Shown here piece after piece: positions 8,686-18,402 of a stretch of DNA of 18,402 bases. The notes beneath the pieces are model-generated. The model saw only the letters and a list, made by a program, of their open reading frames with translations. It was not told the origin of the DNA and searched no databases. Position 1 is the stretch's first letter; each line of letters starts with the position of its first letter. Origin of the DNA: Desulfuromonadales bacterium (GTDB lineage: Bacteria; Desulfobacterota; Desulfuromonadia; Desulfuromonadales; UBA2294); NCBI GenBank assembly GCA_030591795.1, contig JAUVAJ010000004.1:1-18402 (forward strand), read 5' to 3'. A program made the translations under genes and the position numbers.

Positions 8686-8850
8686 TAGTGCCGTGTCAAC
8701 GACAAACTGACGTATCCAACTTGTTCTTTTCCGCGCCAGCTTCGTTAAGTCTTGATCTGCGTAGTTATTACTATGCAACTCAAGACCTGCCTTGCCGACA
8801 CAAAAAATATCGGCGTTGTATTACGCCATTTCATCATTGACACGACACTA
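8686..8850. mobile_element. MITE-like element with 12-bp terminal inverted repeats and flanking TA
   Basis: GTGCCGTGTCAA (8688-8699) and TTGACACGACAC (8837-8848) are inverted copies with one mismatch. Each is flanked by TA (8686-8687 and 8849-8850), as expected for an insertion of about 161 bp with a TA target duplication (IS630/Tc1-like style). The interior is highly folded. GTCTTGA-TC-TGCGTAG (8749-8764) pairs with CTATGCA-AC-TCAAGAC (8771-8786) around a 6-nt loop. There are also GCCGA/TCGGC (8794-8814) and GGCGT/ACGCC (8812-8827). No transposase is encoded. It separates the tolC-like and siiA-like genes. A structured RNA or processing element is the alternative. Confidence 0.5.
8749..8786 (+). 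repeat. Long hairpin inside the MITE-like element
   Basis: A 7-bp stem, a symmetric 2x2 internal loop, a second 7-bp stem and a 6-nt TTATTA loop. The upper stem contains a G-T pair in plus-strand sense, which would be A-C in minus-strand RNA. The fold is therefore slightly better in plus-strand RNA. No T tract follows on either strand, so it is not an ordinary terminator. Confidence 0.75.
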
Positions 8851-8885
8851 GTACACTTTTCAACATACCGATTAAGCCCCTAACC

Positions 8886-10574
8886 CTAATGATCTTCGGT
8901 TGCCTTTGGCATGTTTTGGCTTTGTTCGACCGACGAAAAAGTCTCTTCGGGGGCCGGCCATGGTGTTCCCAGCGTTAACCTGACTAACTGGGCCACCGTA
9001 TTCATCTCCAAAACATGCAAATCAACCAGACGTGAGCGAACCTGGAAAGACTGATTTAAGACGTCCAACAGATCCAGCAGGGATTGGTTACCAGAAAGCA
9101 TACGTTTTGACATGGCCTCAGCTGCCGTTGAAATCGACTCCAACTCCAGATAACCAGAGCTTATACGCTGACTTGTCGCCGTAAGAGTTGCGTAATTTGC
9201 TGACAGGGCCTGAACAACACGGCGACGCTGGTCATCAAGGCGGTAGCGCAATTCTTTATGACGTTCAGTTCTTTCAAGATAATAATTATAATCTTTCCCG
9301 CCACTTAAAAGATTCCAGTTGAGAACCATCATGATGCGCCGATCTCTCTGGCTGGTATCACTCCCTCCCGCATGAAGTGAATAAGTATCTGTGTACTCCG
9401 CATCGATTCGGGGCGCAAATCTACCCATGGAAGCAGACTGGTTAATTTTCTCAGCCTCTACCTCGGCTGAAAGTGAGGCAATTTCCGGGTTGGATTCCAT
9501 AGCTGTGGCCACGGCCATTTCGAACGATTTGGGCAGTACCGAAATGCCAACATCTTCGAGTTCCGGAAGACGGACCTTATCGGGAACCAGGTTGGTTAAT
9601 CGTACAAATTCGGTCCCTGCCCCCCTGTGAGCAGCCTCCAATTCCAGTCGTGCTGACAGTGTCGCTTCGCTGCGTGCTCGCACGCGAGCCATGTCAGAAA
9701 TACTAGCCGCTCCGGCATCGGCCCGTTTTTCGATATATTTAAGTAGCTCTGACAGGTGACTTTCAAACTCTCTCGCTACATCCGCCTGAAGACGCGTGGA
9801 CACTAAAGCAAGGTATGCATTAACTATAGAAGTAAAAGCATCACCGTCACTTATTCGATAATTTTCTTCGCTAGCCTGCTCCTTTACTTTACTCCGACGC
9901 CAGTCCCGAAAGCTTGTGAGATCAAATAATGGCTGAGTTATGGTCAGTGCAACATCCGAGCGGATGTGTGTGGAAGAAGCAACAAGCTCTCCGGTAGCAT
10001 CATCAACAATCACCGAAGGTTCAGATTTTTCATAGCCTCGATTGGCACGTACAGATACGGAAGGCAAGAGCCTCCCCCGAGTCTGGCCGGATTGCGCTTC
10101 AGCCTGCTTTATACGAGCTAAAGCTGCGAGGCTTTCACGGTTGTAAGCTCGTCCATCTTTAATCGATTCATAAAGGCTTGCTTCATCTACCGAACTGGCG
10201 AATTCATCTTCCATTATCTGATTTTCAGCCATATTGCTGACAAATTGCCCACCCACATCTGCCAGCACTGTAATTTCAGACATACCAATCAATTTTGACA
10301 GGGTCTGCTCTCTCGACACATCAGAACCTAAGGCAACCCGTCGAAGTCCTTCATCCTTTTGTTCCGAACTGGTATCCTGTAAACCGTCAGTCGCCCGAGA
10401 AGGGTTGTTTTGCACCGAAGCCTCTGGCAGATCGCCATTTACAGAGGATACCGATTCAGATTCAGCACCCCCAACCTGCGTTTCGTCAGCTGCGATCGTA
10501 AGCATCGGCGACAAAAGGCATTGCAGCGCTAAAATCAGGACAAAACAAACACACCACTTGAAGCTATCAATCAC
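8886..10574 (-). CDS. TolC-family outer-membrane efflux/secretion protein (SiiC-like)
   Basis: Outer-membrane channel of the type I system. The GTG start at 10574 is supported by AAGGAG 7 nt upstream. The 562 residues begin with a signal peptide (hydrophobic 8-27, likely cleavage after about residue 29, TIAA). A Ser/Glu/Asp-rich, low-complexity segment follows (about 30-90), then a linker to about 130. The TolC-type repeats then run to the end: SLYESIKDGRAYNRESLAAL, GRLLPSVSVRANRGY, ITQPLFDLTSFRDWRRSK, and in the second half MESNPEIASLSAEVEAE, FAPRIDAEY and LNWNLLSGGKDY. The N-terminal extension of about 100 residues makes it longer than the typical 430-480. It is first in transcription order of the adhesin locus, and a MITE-like element separates it from the next gene. 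Confidence 0.92.
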   Translation of the reverse strand: MIDSFKWCVCFVLILALQCLLSPMLTIAADETQVGGAESESVSSVNGDLPEASVQNNPSRATDGLQDTSSEQKDEGLRRVALGSDVSREQTLSKLIGMSEITVLADVGGQFVSNMAENQIMEDEFASSVDEASLYESIKDGRAYNRESLAALARIKQAEAQSGQTRGRLLPSVSVRANRGYEKSEPSVIVDDATGELVASSTHIRSDVALTITQPLFDLTSFRDWRRSKVKEQASEENYRISDGDAFTSIVNAYLALVSTRLQADVAREFESHLSELLKYIEKRADAGAASISDMARVRARSEATLSARLELEAAHRGAGTEFVRLTNLVPDKVRLPELEDVGISVLPKSFEMAVATAMESNPEIASLSAEVEAEKINQSASMGRFAPRIDAEYTDTYSLHAGGSDTSQRDRRIMMVLNWNLLSGGKDYNYYLERTERHKELRYRLDDQRRRVVQALSANYATLTATSQRISSGYLELESISTAAEAMSKRMLSGNQSLLDLLDVLNQSFQVRSRLVDLHVLEMNTVAQLVRLTLGTPWPAPEETFSSVEQSQNMPKATEDH

Positions 10575-11171
10575 AAACAGACTCCTTGCACTAAAATATC
10601 CACCTCAGCTCCAGAACAACTATTTTCAACTTATCTAACTGATGTGAACGTACAGCTTTGTGCGGGTTAAATATTTTTCACCATTCAGTGAAGGAAAAAA
10701 GATATTTTCTTCCCGAAATAAACCTGCATAAAACAAAAAATATTAAAAATGGCCTGAAGTGCTTGGTAAACCGCCGTGAAAAGGCCATCAATGTTGTTAA
10801 ATAACGAAGTTAACCCGATTCTACCTTCAAGCAAGCTCCCCAAAAACCCAGATAAACCTTCGGGGAACAAACATATCCACTTTAATAATGAACCAGAGAA
10901 CCATACACACAGAATCATGGTCTAAACTATGAGTAATAATGCAATTTTCGCACCGACCAGCATGAGACTTTCTGTTGTTTGAGTAGGCACAGCCATGGAT
11001 GTGTTCCCGCATCCCCGGAGATAGTTTATTTAACTATGAAATTTAAGGAACTCATTGCTGTTAACTGTTGGGTTGGCCTACCTTGGGATGACGCTGAAAT
11101 CAACTTTCCTTAAAAGGCAAGCAGTTCGATATTCCACAAGTTCGGCGGATATCCATTGGCAGTGTAAAGGC
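10575..11171. other. Gene-poor intergenic region upstream of the secretion locus
   Basis: About 600 nt with no convincing gene on either strand; the only ORFs are under 85 codons without homology I recognise. It is AT-rich near the tolC-like gene. Hairpins include GGATG/CATCC (10995-11012), ATAGTT/AACTAT (11022-11038) and a terminator-like structure at 10734-10788. It must contain the promoter of the secretion operon, but I see no strong -35/-10 pair. It may encode a structured leader or small RNA. Confidence 0.5.
10734..10788 (-). terminator. Possible terminator or attenuator upstream of the tolC-like gene
   Basis: On the minus strand ATGGCCT (10788-10782) pairs with AGGCCAT (10755-10749) around a 26-nt loop. 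The 3' arm is followed by TTTTAATATTTTTT (10748-10735). It lies about 160 nt upstream of the tolC-like start and points toward it. This would fit an attenuator in a leader or the end of a small RNA. The loop is long and the T run is interrupted, so the call is tentative. Confidence 0.35.
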
Positions 11172-11200
11172 AAAAAAAGCCCACCTTTTAAAAGGTGGGC
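11172..11200 (-). terminator. Intrinsic terminator of the CorC-family gene
   Basis: A perfect inverted repeat, GCCCACCTTTT paired with AAAAGGTGGGC (11179-11200), is followed in minus-strand sense by seven T (11178-11172). It begins about 30 nt after the stop codon at 11230. The central T/A pairs can extend the stem, leaving a small loop. Confidence 0.92.
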
Positions 11201-11229
11201 ATGTAATATCTTTATCGTCTGCAAACCGG

Positions 11230-12495
11230 TCAATCTGGTGACAATTCATCCCTGTCAGACAGATCCAACTCAAGCTCCTCCACCCGCTGGCCATCCATTC
11301 TTTTGACGATCAGGCGGATACCGTCAACCTTGAACTGTTCGCCCTCAGTCGGAATAGTGCCAAATGATTGTAATACATAGCCAGCCAGGGTGGTCACATG
11401 CTCTTCAGACAACTGCAACTCAAACCGGGTGTTGACTGTACGGAGCGTCAGGCTACCGTCGACCAGGAAACGTCCCGGCGCAAGTTCATGAATTAACGTC
11501 TCTTCAACATCATACTCATCTTCGATGTCGCCAAACACCTCTTCGATCACGTCTTCCAGTGTGACGATCCCCTCGACACCGCCATACTCATCGACCACAA
11601 TCGCCAGGTGAACCTTGCGCTCGCGAAATGACTGCAACAACAGGTTGACCCGTTTCGACTCCGGGACAAAATATGGTTGTCGTGCGACCTTCTCGATCTG
11701 AAACTCTTCGGGCCGATTTACATAGTTAAGGATATCTTTGGAGTGAACGATACCGACGATGCTATCGAGGCTTTCGTTGTAAACCGGGAACCGGGAATGC
11801 CGGGCCGACTGCACCAGAGACAATATCTCCGCAAATGATGTGCCAGCATCAATACCGACCACCTCCGTACGCGGCACCATCAGGTCACGCACCCGACTCT
11901 GAGAGAGTTCAAATACGCCGTGTAGCATCCGACGTTGTTCTTCGGCCACTACACCGTCCTGTTCACCGACAGTGATGATGCTCTTGATTTCATCTTCACT
12001 GATCAGCGGACGCCCTGCTTCTCCAGGAAACAACCGGGTCATCAATCGTGAAACTCGCGTTACCAGCCAAATTAACGGTGTAAGAACCCACATCACCAGA
12101 AGAATCGGTCGCAAGACCAGAAACGAGACCCGCTCCGGATTCTGTGCCGCATAGGTCTTTGGGCATACTTCCGAGAAAATCAACAGCACCGGTGTCATGA
12201 TCAGAATTGTCATTAACTCGCCATGTTCACCGTACAGTTTGATAAACAGAGCTGTAGCAAATACCGAAGCAGCAATATTGACGACATTGTTGCCGATCAG
12301 AATTGCCGACAACAACCGATCAGGATGGGCAAGGACCGTCTCCAGACGCTCTGCACCGGGCCGTTTTTTTTCAACCAGATACTTCAGGCGAAGTCGGTCG
12401 AGAGCGGTCAAAGCCGTCTCTGAACCAGAGAAAAATGCGGAGAGGATGAACAGGAGCAACAACCCCAGTAAATAGATTGATATGTCTTCGATCAT
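11230..12495 (-). CDS. CNNM/DUF21-CBS-CorC_HlyC family membrane transporter
   Basis: Member of the family called hemolysin-C/CorC or PaeA-like, linked to export of magnesium, cobalt or other cations. ATG 12495 gives 421 residues; it fits the domain start and a promoter ending near 12536, although the ribosome site is weak. The DUF21 membrane domain spans about 5-175 with FFSGSETALTALDRLRLKYL, AILIGNNVVNIAASV and FSEVCPKTYAAQNPERV. A CBS pair spans about 195-320, with MVPRTEVVGI, SRFPVYNESLDSIVGIVHSKD and DEYGGVEGIVTLEDVIEEVFGDI. The CorC_HlyC domain is at about 335-415. It is not a hemolysin despite the old family name. It is monocistronic, with its own promoter and terminator, and divergent from ligA. 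It appears unrelated to the secretion locus. Confidence 0.92.
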   Translation of the reverse strand: MIEDISIYLLGLLLLFILSAFFSGSETALTALDRLRLKYLVEKKRPGAERLETVLAHPDRLLSAILIGNNVVNIAASVFATALFIKLYGEHGELMTILIMTPVLLIFSEVCPKTYAAQNPERVSFLVLRPILLVMWVLTPLIWLVTRVSRLMTRLFPGEAGRPLISEDEIKSIITVGEQDGVVAEEQRRMLHGVFELSQSRVRDLMVPRTEVVGIDAGTSFAEILSLVQSARHSRFPVYNESLDSIVGIVHSKDILNYVNRPEEFQIEKVARQPYFVPESKRVNLLLQSFRERKVHLAIVVDEYGGVEGIVTLEDVIEEVFGDIEDEYDVEETLIHELAPGRFLVDGSLTLRTVNTRFELQLSEEHVTTLAGYVLQSFGTIPTEGEQFKVDGIRLIVKRMDGQRVEELELDLSDRDELSPD

Positions 12496-12535
12496 AAGGT
12501 CTTTTGATAATATCCCAGCTGTGCGTGATATTTGA

Positions 12536-12564
12536 ATTGTACCGTATGGCATATGGAAAAACAA
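12536..12564 (-). promoter_or_regulatory. Sigma70-type promoter for the CorC-family gene
   Basis: On the minus strand TTGTTT (12564-12559), a 17-bp spacer and TACAAT (12541-12536). Transcription would begin near 12529, about 35 nt before ATG 12495, which supports that start over upstream in-frame codons. Confidence 0.5.
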
Positions 12565-12588
12565 TCATCATCAGGTTTCTCCGGACGA

Positions 12589-14943
<2,355 letters not shown>

Positions 14944-15002
14944 CAACCATTACGAACTCAGAAGGCAACTGGAAGCACCATTTCCAAGATTTCTCTCTGT
15001 GC

Positions 15003-15389
15003 CTATTTACCGATCAACTCCGCAATGATATTCAGCAATTCGGCACTACGAAACGGTTTCTTGACAAAACCGGAAGCACCGACCCGCTCGCCCATCTCAC
15101 GGTCTGCATCATCACCACGGGCCGTCAGAAAAACCACTGGAATATCTTTGGTCGGCTCATTAGCCTTCAACGTCTGGCAAACTTTAAAACCGTCCATTCC
15201 CGGCATCATAACATCGAGCAACACCAGGTTCGGCTTTACACTCATCGCAATTTCAACGGCATCCAGACCGTTCGACGCATACATCACATCATAGTTACGA
15301 ACCTTCAGGATCGCATCGAGCAGCTTCAGGACCGACTCCTGATCATCTACCAGCAAAATTCTTGGCTTGTCACTTTTTTCAGCTGTCAT
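15003..15389 (-). CDS. Receiver-only response regulator (CheY-like)
   Basis: Single-domain two-component receiver of 128 residues with no output domain. ATG 15389 is preceded by GAGGGGAAGA; a GTG four codons upstream lacks a ribosome site. Receiver hallmarks are acidic Asp15 and Asp16, phospho-acceptor Asp59 in LVLLDVMMPGMDGF, Thr89 in VVFLTARG, and Lys111-Pro112 at the end. The start overlaps the 3' end of rsmI by 11 nt, so it is probably the last gene of a nadE-rsmI operon. No histidine kinase is nearby; the partner and output cannot be inferred. It could act by protein-protein contact, as CheY, DivK or Spo0F do. Confidence 0.93.
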   Translation of the reverse strand: MTAEKSDKPRILLVDDQESVLKLLDAILKVRNYDVMYASNGLDAVEIAMSVKPNLVLLDVMMPGMDGFKVCQTLKANEPTKDIPVVFLTARGDDADREMGERVGASGFVKKPFRSAELLNIIAELIGK

Positions 15390-16266
15390 TCTTCCCCTCA
15401 CTCTCTTTCAGTTGCAGACTTTCTTTATAAACATCACTTCCGGGTAAACCAAACTGCTTTGCGACCTGTTTCACAATCTGCCGCATCGGCAGGTCACTCT
15501 CATTCCGAAGCCTGGTTAACGCATCAATTACAGTTTCATCAGGAGCACTCGCAATAGTTGGCGCAATCAGCAATACCACTTCACCCCGCACCCCGGTGTC
15601 GTTATAGTATTCTATCACTTCCGACAAAAGCCCGGAATAAACTTCCTCATGCAGCTTGGTCAACTCCCGGACAACCGCTACCTGCCGTTTATCACCCAAC
15701 AATTCCCGCATAAGATCTAGTGTTTTCAATAATCGGCGTGGACTTTCGTAACAGACTACTGTCCGTTGTTCATTCAGAAAGGTTGCAATCCTGTCACTAC
15801 AGGCCTTTTTTTTCGTCGGTAAAAAACCTTCAAAAATAAATTTGTCTGTCGGCAAGCCTGCAATTGACAGCGCGGTTGTAACCGCCGATGGACCTGGCAC
15901 ACTGGCGACCGGAATCTGCCTGGATCGACAACGCTGCACCAACAAAAACCCCGGATCCGAGATCGCCGGTGTCCCGGCATCGGTTATCAGGGCGATATTC
16001 TTGCCACCGGCCAACATTTTAACCAGCTGCTCACCTTTTACATCCTCATTATGTTCAAAATACGAGGTCAGGGGCGTCTTGATGGCATAGTGATTAAACA
16101 ACTTACGGCTGTGTCGAGTGTCCTCGGCAGCGACCAGGTCGACTTCCTGCAAAATACGCAACGCCCTGAAGGTCAAGTCCTCGAGGTTGCCGATCGGTGT
16201 AGCTACAACATACAATGTCCCCGGCAAGCCTGCCGAATTCTGCCCATCCTCTATTACCTTGGTCAT
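15379..16266 (-). CDS. rsmI: 16S rRNA (cytidine-2'-O)-methyltransferase RsmI
   Basis: Methylates the ribose of C1402 in 16S rRNA at the ribosomal P site using S-adenosylmethionine. ATG 16266 overlaps the nadE stop as ATGA and gives 295 residues, near the family norm (about 280-290). The tetrapyrrole-methylase-fold motifs are intact: [20 protein letters not shown] (16-35), [11 protein letters not shown] (46-56), [13 protein letters not shown] (94-106), [16 protein letters not shown] and FEGFLP, then [11 protein letters not shown] and [13 protein letters not shown]. The upstream ribosome site is weak, fitting coupling to nadE. It sits in the middle of the nadE-rsmI-receiver run. Confidence 0.97.
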   Translation of the reverse strand: MTKVIEDGQNSAGLPGTLYVVATPIGNLEDLTFRALRILQEVDLVAAEDTRHSRKLFNHYAIKTPLTSYFEHNEDVKGEQLVKMLAGGKNIALITDAGTPAISDPGFLLVQRCRSRQIPVASVPGPSAVTTALSIAGLPTDKFIFEGFLPTKKKACSDRIATFLNEQRTVVCYESPRRLLKTLDLMRELLGDKRQVAVVRELTKLHEEVYSGLLSEVIEYYNDTGVRGEVVLLIAPTIASAPDETVIDALTRLRNESDLPMRQIVKQVAKQFGLPGSDVYKESLQLKESEGKNDS

Positions 16267-18236
16267 TCTACCAGCCCTAGCTCCATGCGCAAGGCGTCGA
16301 TATGCTCTTTCCACAATTCAACGCTGGCATCACTCGGCATTCGCCAATCACCACGTGGTGAAAGGGCCACACTGCCTACTTTGGGTCCATCAGGCAAACA
16401 CGAGCGTTTGAATTGCTGGCTGAAAAACCGTCGACAAAAAACAGCAAGCCAGTGCAGAATCTCTTTTTCATCATACCTGCCGGCAAACGCCCGAATCGCC
16501 AGGAACATAATCTTGTCCGGCGCAAATTGGTTTCTGACCAGATGAAACAAAAAGAAATCATGCAATAGATATGGGCCAACCTGTTCTTCGGTCTTCTGGT
16601 TAATTTCCCCGTTCAGGTCTGGCGGTAAAAGTTCCGGTGAAACCGGGGTGTCGGAAATATCCCGAAGTACATCCGACGTCTGCCCGGAAAACTCCTTATC
16701 GGCACACCACTCCACCAGATAACGAACCAGTGTTTTTGGCACACCAGAATTTACTCCATACATCGACATATGATCGGCGTTGTAGGTGCACCAACCAAGA
16801 GCCAGTTCGGACAGATCACCGGTGCCGACAACAAGCCCGCCGATCTGATTGGCCAGATCCATCAGGATCTGCGTACGCTCACGAGCCTGGGCATTTTCAA
16901 ACACAATATCGTGCTGTGACTCGGGGTGATCAATATCCTTGAAGTGTCCGCGAACTGCGTCATCGATCGAAATGGTCTTCAGCGTTACACCAAGTAATTC
17001 AGCAATCTGCACGGCATTATTCCTGGTCCGCTGTGTGGTTCCAAACCCCGGCATGGTCACCGCCAGAATCCCCTTACGATCGAGAGCGACTTTGTCAAAC
17101 GCTTTGACCGCCACCAGCAAAGCCAGAGTCGAATCGAGCCCACCGGAAATTCCCAGTACAACCTTTTGTGACCCTGTATGCCGCAGACGTCGAGCCAGTC
17201 CGGTGGTTTGAATAGAAAAAATTTCATTACAACGGTGACAGCGTTCGGACTCATCATGCGGGACAAAGGGTGTATCAGGAACAGTGCGTTGCAGATCACC
17301 AACCGCAGCTTCAGGCAAAGAAAATTCGATAACGCGGCCTGTCTGAGTATCACCATCGGCAAAACAATTATTGCGCAACCGTTCGCTTAGCAGTCGTTCA
17401 ATATCAACATCAGCCATTGCCCAGTTGTTAGCAAACCCGAAGCGCTCTGTCTCGGCCAACACCTGGCCATTTTCTGCGATCAGGGAGTGCCCGGAGAAAA
17501 CCAGATCGGTAGTCGACTCACCCGGGCCGGCTGAAGCATAGGCATAAGCAGCAAGACAGCGTGCCGATTGTGATCTGACCAGCTCCCGACGATAGGCTTC
17601 TTTGCCGAGGGTTTCAGGGCTGGCAGAAAGGTTTAGCAACACCGTCGCCCCGCGCAGAGCCTGCTTTCCACTAGGGGGTTCGGTCACCCAGCCATCTTCA
17701 CAGATTTCAACACCGACCAGACACTCCGGCAGTTGCTTGAGTCTGAACAACAGATCGACACCAAACGGAATAGCCTCGCCATTACGATGCAGCATCTCAA
17801 TGGGTGCATTCCGCCCGGAACTGAACCAGCGTTCATCATAAAATTCCTGGGTGTTCGGCAGATATTGTTTGGGTACAACTCCGAGAATTTTACCGCCAGA
17901 GATAAATACAGCACAGTTATAAAGCCGTCCCCCTTCAGCAATCGGGGCACCAACGACCAGAGTCACGTCACTTTTGGCTGACTCATCGGCCAATCGGTAG
18001 AGCGCAGCTTCGCATTCCTTGATCAACAATGATTGGAAAAACAGATCGCCACAGCTGTAGGCAGTCAGCCCTAGCTCGGGAAAGACCAACAGTCGGCACT
18101 CTTGTTTGGTGAGGGTGTTGATTGACTCCAACATCCGCTCCAGATTGAAGCTGATATCGGCAACACGGTGCTCAGGAGAGACCGTTGCCAAGCGTAAAAA
18201 ACCGAGATCTTTGAATGTTCTGACCAGTGTTGTCAT
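16263..18236 (-). CDS. nadE: Glutamine-dependent NAD+ synthetase
   Basis: Final step of NAD biosynthesis: amidates nicotinic acid adenine dinucleotide with ATP, using ammonia released from glutamine. The 657 residues form the two-domain bacterial version. The N-terminal nitrilase-fold amidase domain has a Glu54-Lys123-Cys179 triad ([28 protein letters not shown]). The C-terminal synthetase domain has the ATP-binding P-loop [14 protein letters not shown] (Ser364 to Ser369), [29 protein letters not shown] and [15 protein letters not shown] 18236 is the obvious start; the ribosome site is poor. It heads a tightly overlapping run with rsmI and the receiver gene, and is convergent to ligA-acyP. 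Confidence 0.97.
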   Translation of the reverse strand: MTTLVRTFKDLGFLRLATVSPEHRVADISFNLERMLESINTLTKQECRLLVFPELGLTAYSCGDLFFQSLLIKECEAALYRLADESAKSDVTLVVGAPIAEGGRLYNCAVFISGGKILGVVPKQYLPNTQEFYDERWFSSGRNAPIEMLHRNGEAIPFGVDLLFRLKQLPECLVGVEICEDGWVTEPPSGKQALRGATVLLNLSASPETLGKEAYRRELVRSQSARCLAAYAYASAGPGESTTDLVFSGHSLIAENGQVLAETERFGFANNWAMADVDIERLLSERLRNNCFADGDTQTGRVIEFSLPEAAVGDLQRTVPDTPFVPHDESERCHRCNEIFSIQTTGLARRLRHTGSQKVVLGISGGLDSTLALLVAVKAFDKVALDRKGILAVTMPGFGTTQRTRNNAVQIAELLGVTLKTISIDDAVRGHFKDIDHPESQHDIVFENAQARERTQILMDLANQIGGLVVGTGDLSELALGWCTYNADHMSMYGVNSGVPKTLVRYLVEWCADKEFSGQTSDVLRDISDTPVSPELLPPDLNGEINQKTEEQVGPYLLHDFFLFHLVRNQFAPDKIMFLAIRAFAGRYDEKEILHWLAVFCRRFFSQQFKRSCLPDGPKVGSVALSPRGDWRMPSDASVELWKEHIDALRMELGLVE

Positions 18237-18290
18237 AGCTGCCCGGATAAATAATTATGCCTGAATAAAAAACATAATAAAAACTAATAT

Positions 18291-18319
18291 ATAGTACAGT
18301 TTAATCTGGCGAAATGCAA
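18291..18319 (-). promoter_or_regulatory. Possible promoter for nadE-rsmI-receiver
   Basis: On the minus strand TTGCAT (18319-18314), a 17-bp spacer and TACTAT (18296-18291), about 55 nt upstream of the nadE start, in an AT-rich intergenic stretch. The match to consensus is only moderate. Confidence 0.3.
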
Positions 18320-18402
18320 TCTATGATGATCACACTAAAAGACCAGAGATGATAAGCATTTGTGTTGTTTTTCATGCTTCAATTGTTGTCATTTCGAACA
18401 TA

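Noticed and set aside
8749..8827. Intrinsic terminator after the tolC-like gene
   Set aside because: The hairpins there lack a following T run and lie within a symmetric element with terminal inverted repeats.
10790..10900. Possible c-di-GMP (GEMM) riboswitch, from a GGTAG...CGGGTTAAC stretch on the minus strand
   Set aside because: The rest of the GEMM-I core (GCAAACC, ACGCAAAGC) is not found upstream.
10685..10918. 77-codon minus-strand ORF with hydrophobic content upstream of the tolC-like gene
   Set aside because: No recognisable motif and no clear ribosome site, and the terminator-like hairpin at 10734-10788 lies inside it.
14944..15002. Hairpin TGGAA/TTCCA between the convergent acyP and receiver genes as a shared terminator
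   Set aside because: The stem is only 5 bp and no T tract follows on either strand.

Overview
The window reads as the chromosome of a Gram-negative bacterium of moderate GC content. It carries an outer-membrane TolC-family protein, a HlyD-family periplasmic adaptor and an RTX-type adhesin, next to housekeeping genes (nadE, rsmI, ligA, acyP, a CorC-family gene). The gene content and the ligA-acyP coupling suggest a deltaproteobacterial relative, perhaps Desulfuromonadales. That assignment is inference, because no rRNA or other phylogenetic marker is present.

Left half (1-10574): a type I secretion and giant-adhesin locus, nearly all on the minus strand. In transcription order it holds a TolC-like outer-membrane protein (10574-8886), a 283-nt gap with a MITE-like structured element, a MotB/SiiA-like protein (8602-7934), a HlyD-like adaptor (7934-6627), a MotA/SiiB-like channel protein with a long repetitive coiled-coil tail (6569-4650), and an Ig-repeat adhesin (from 4561 leftward). 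This set matches the Salmonella SPI-4 siiABCDEF system, in which the proton-conducting SiiA/SiiB pair works with the T1SS that exports the giant adhesin SiiE. The ABC ATPase (SiiF counterpart) and the adhesin C-terminus are not in the window.

At about 638-645 the adhesin reading direction flips. The minus-strand frame stops making sense after Trp1308, in the middle of an Ig-like unit. The missing second half of that unit lies on the PLUS strand and begins at position 1, followed by one more 306-bp repeat and an RTX-like motif. The two halves are complementary, so roughly 1-640 is one inverted piece of the same gene. It is either a real invertible or rearranged segment or an assembly/amplification chimera.

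Middle (10575-11229): a 655-nt region without a convincing gene. It holds several hairpins, a terminator-like hairpin pointing toward the tolC-like gene, and a strong intrinsic terminator for the next gene. 

Right half (11230-18402): ordinary chromosome. A CNNM/CBS/CorC membrane protein (minus) is divergent from ligA-acyP (plus), and good sigma70-type promoters are visible for both. Convergent to ligA-acyP is a tightly overlapping minus-strand run nadE-rsmI-receiver-only response regulator.
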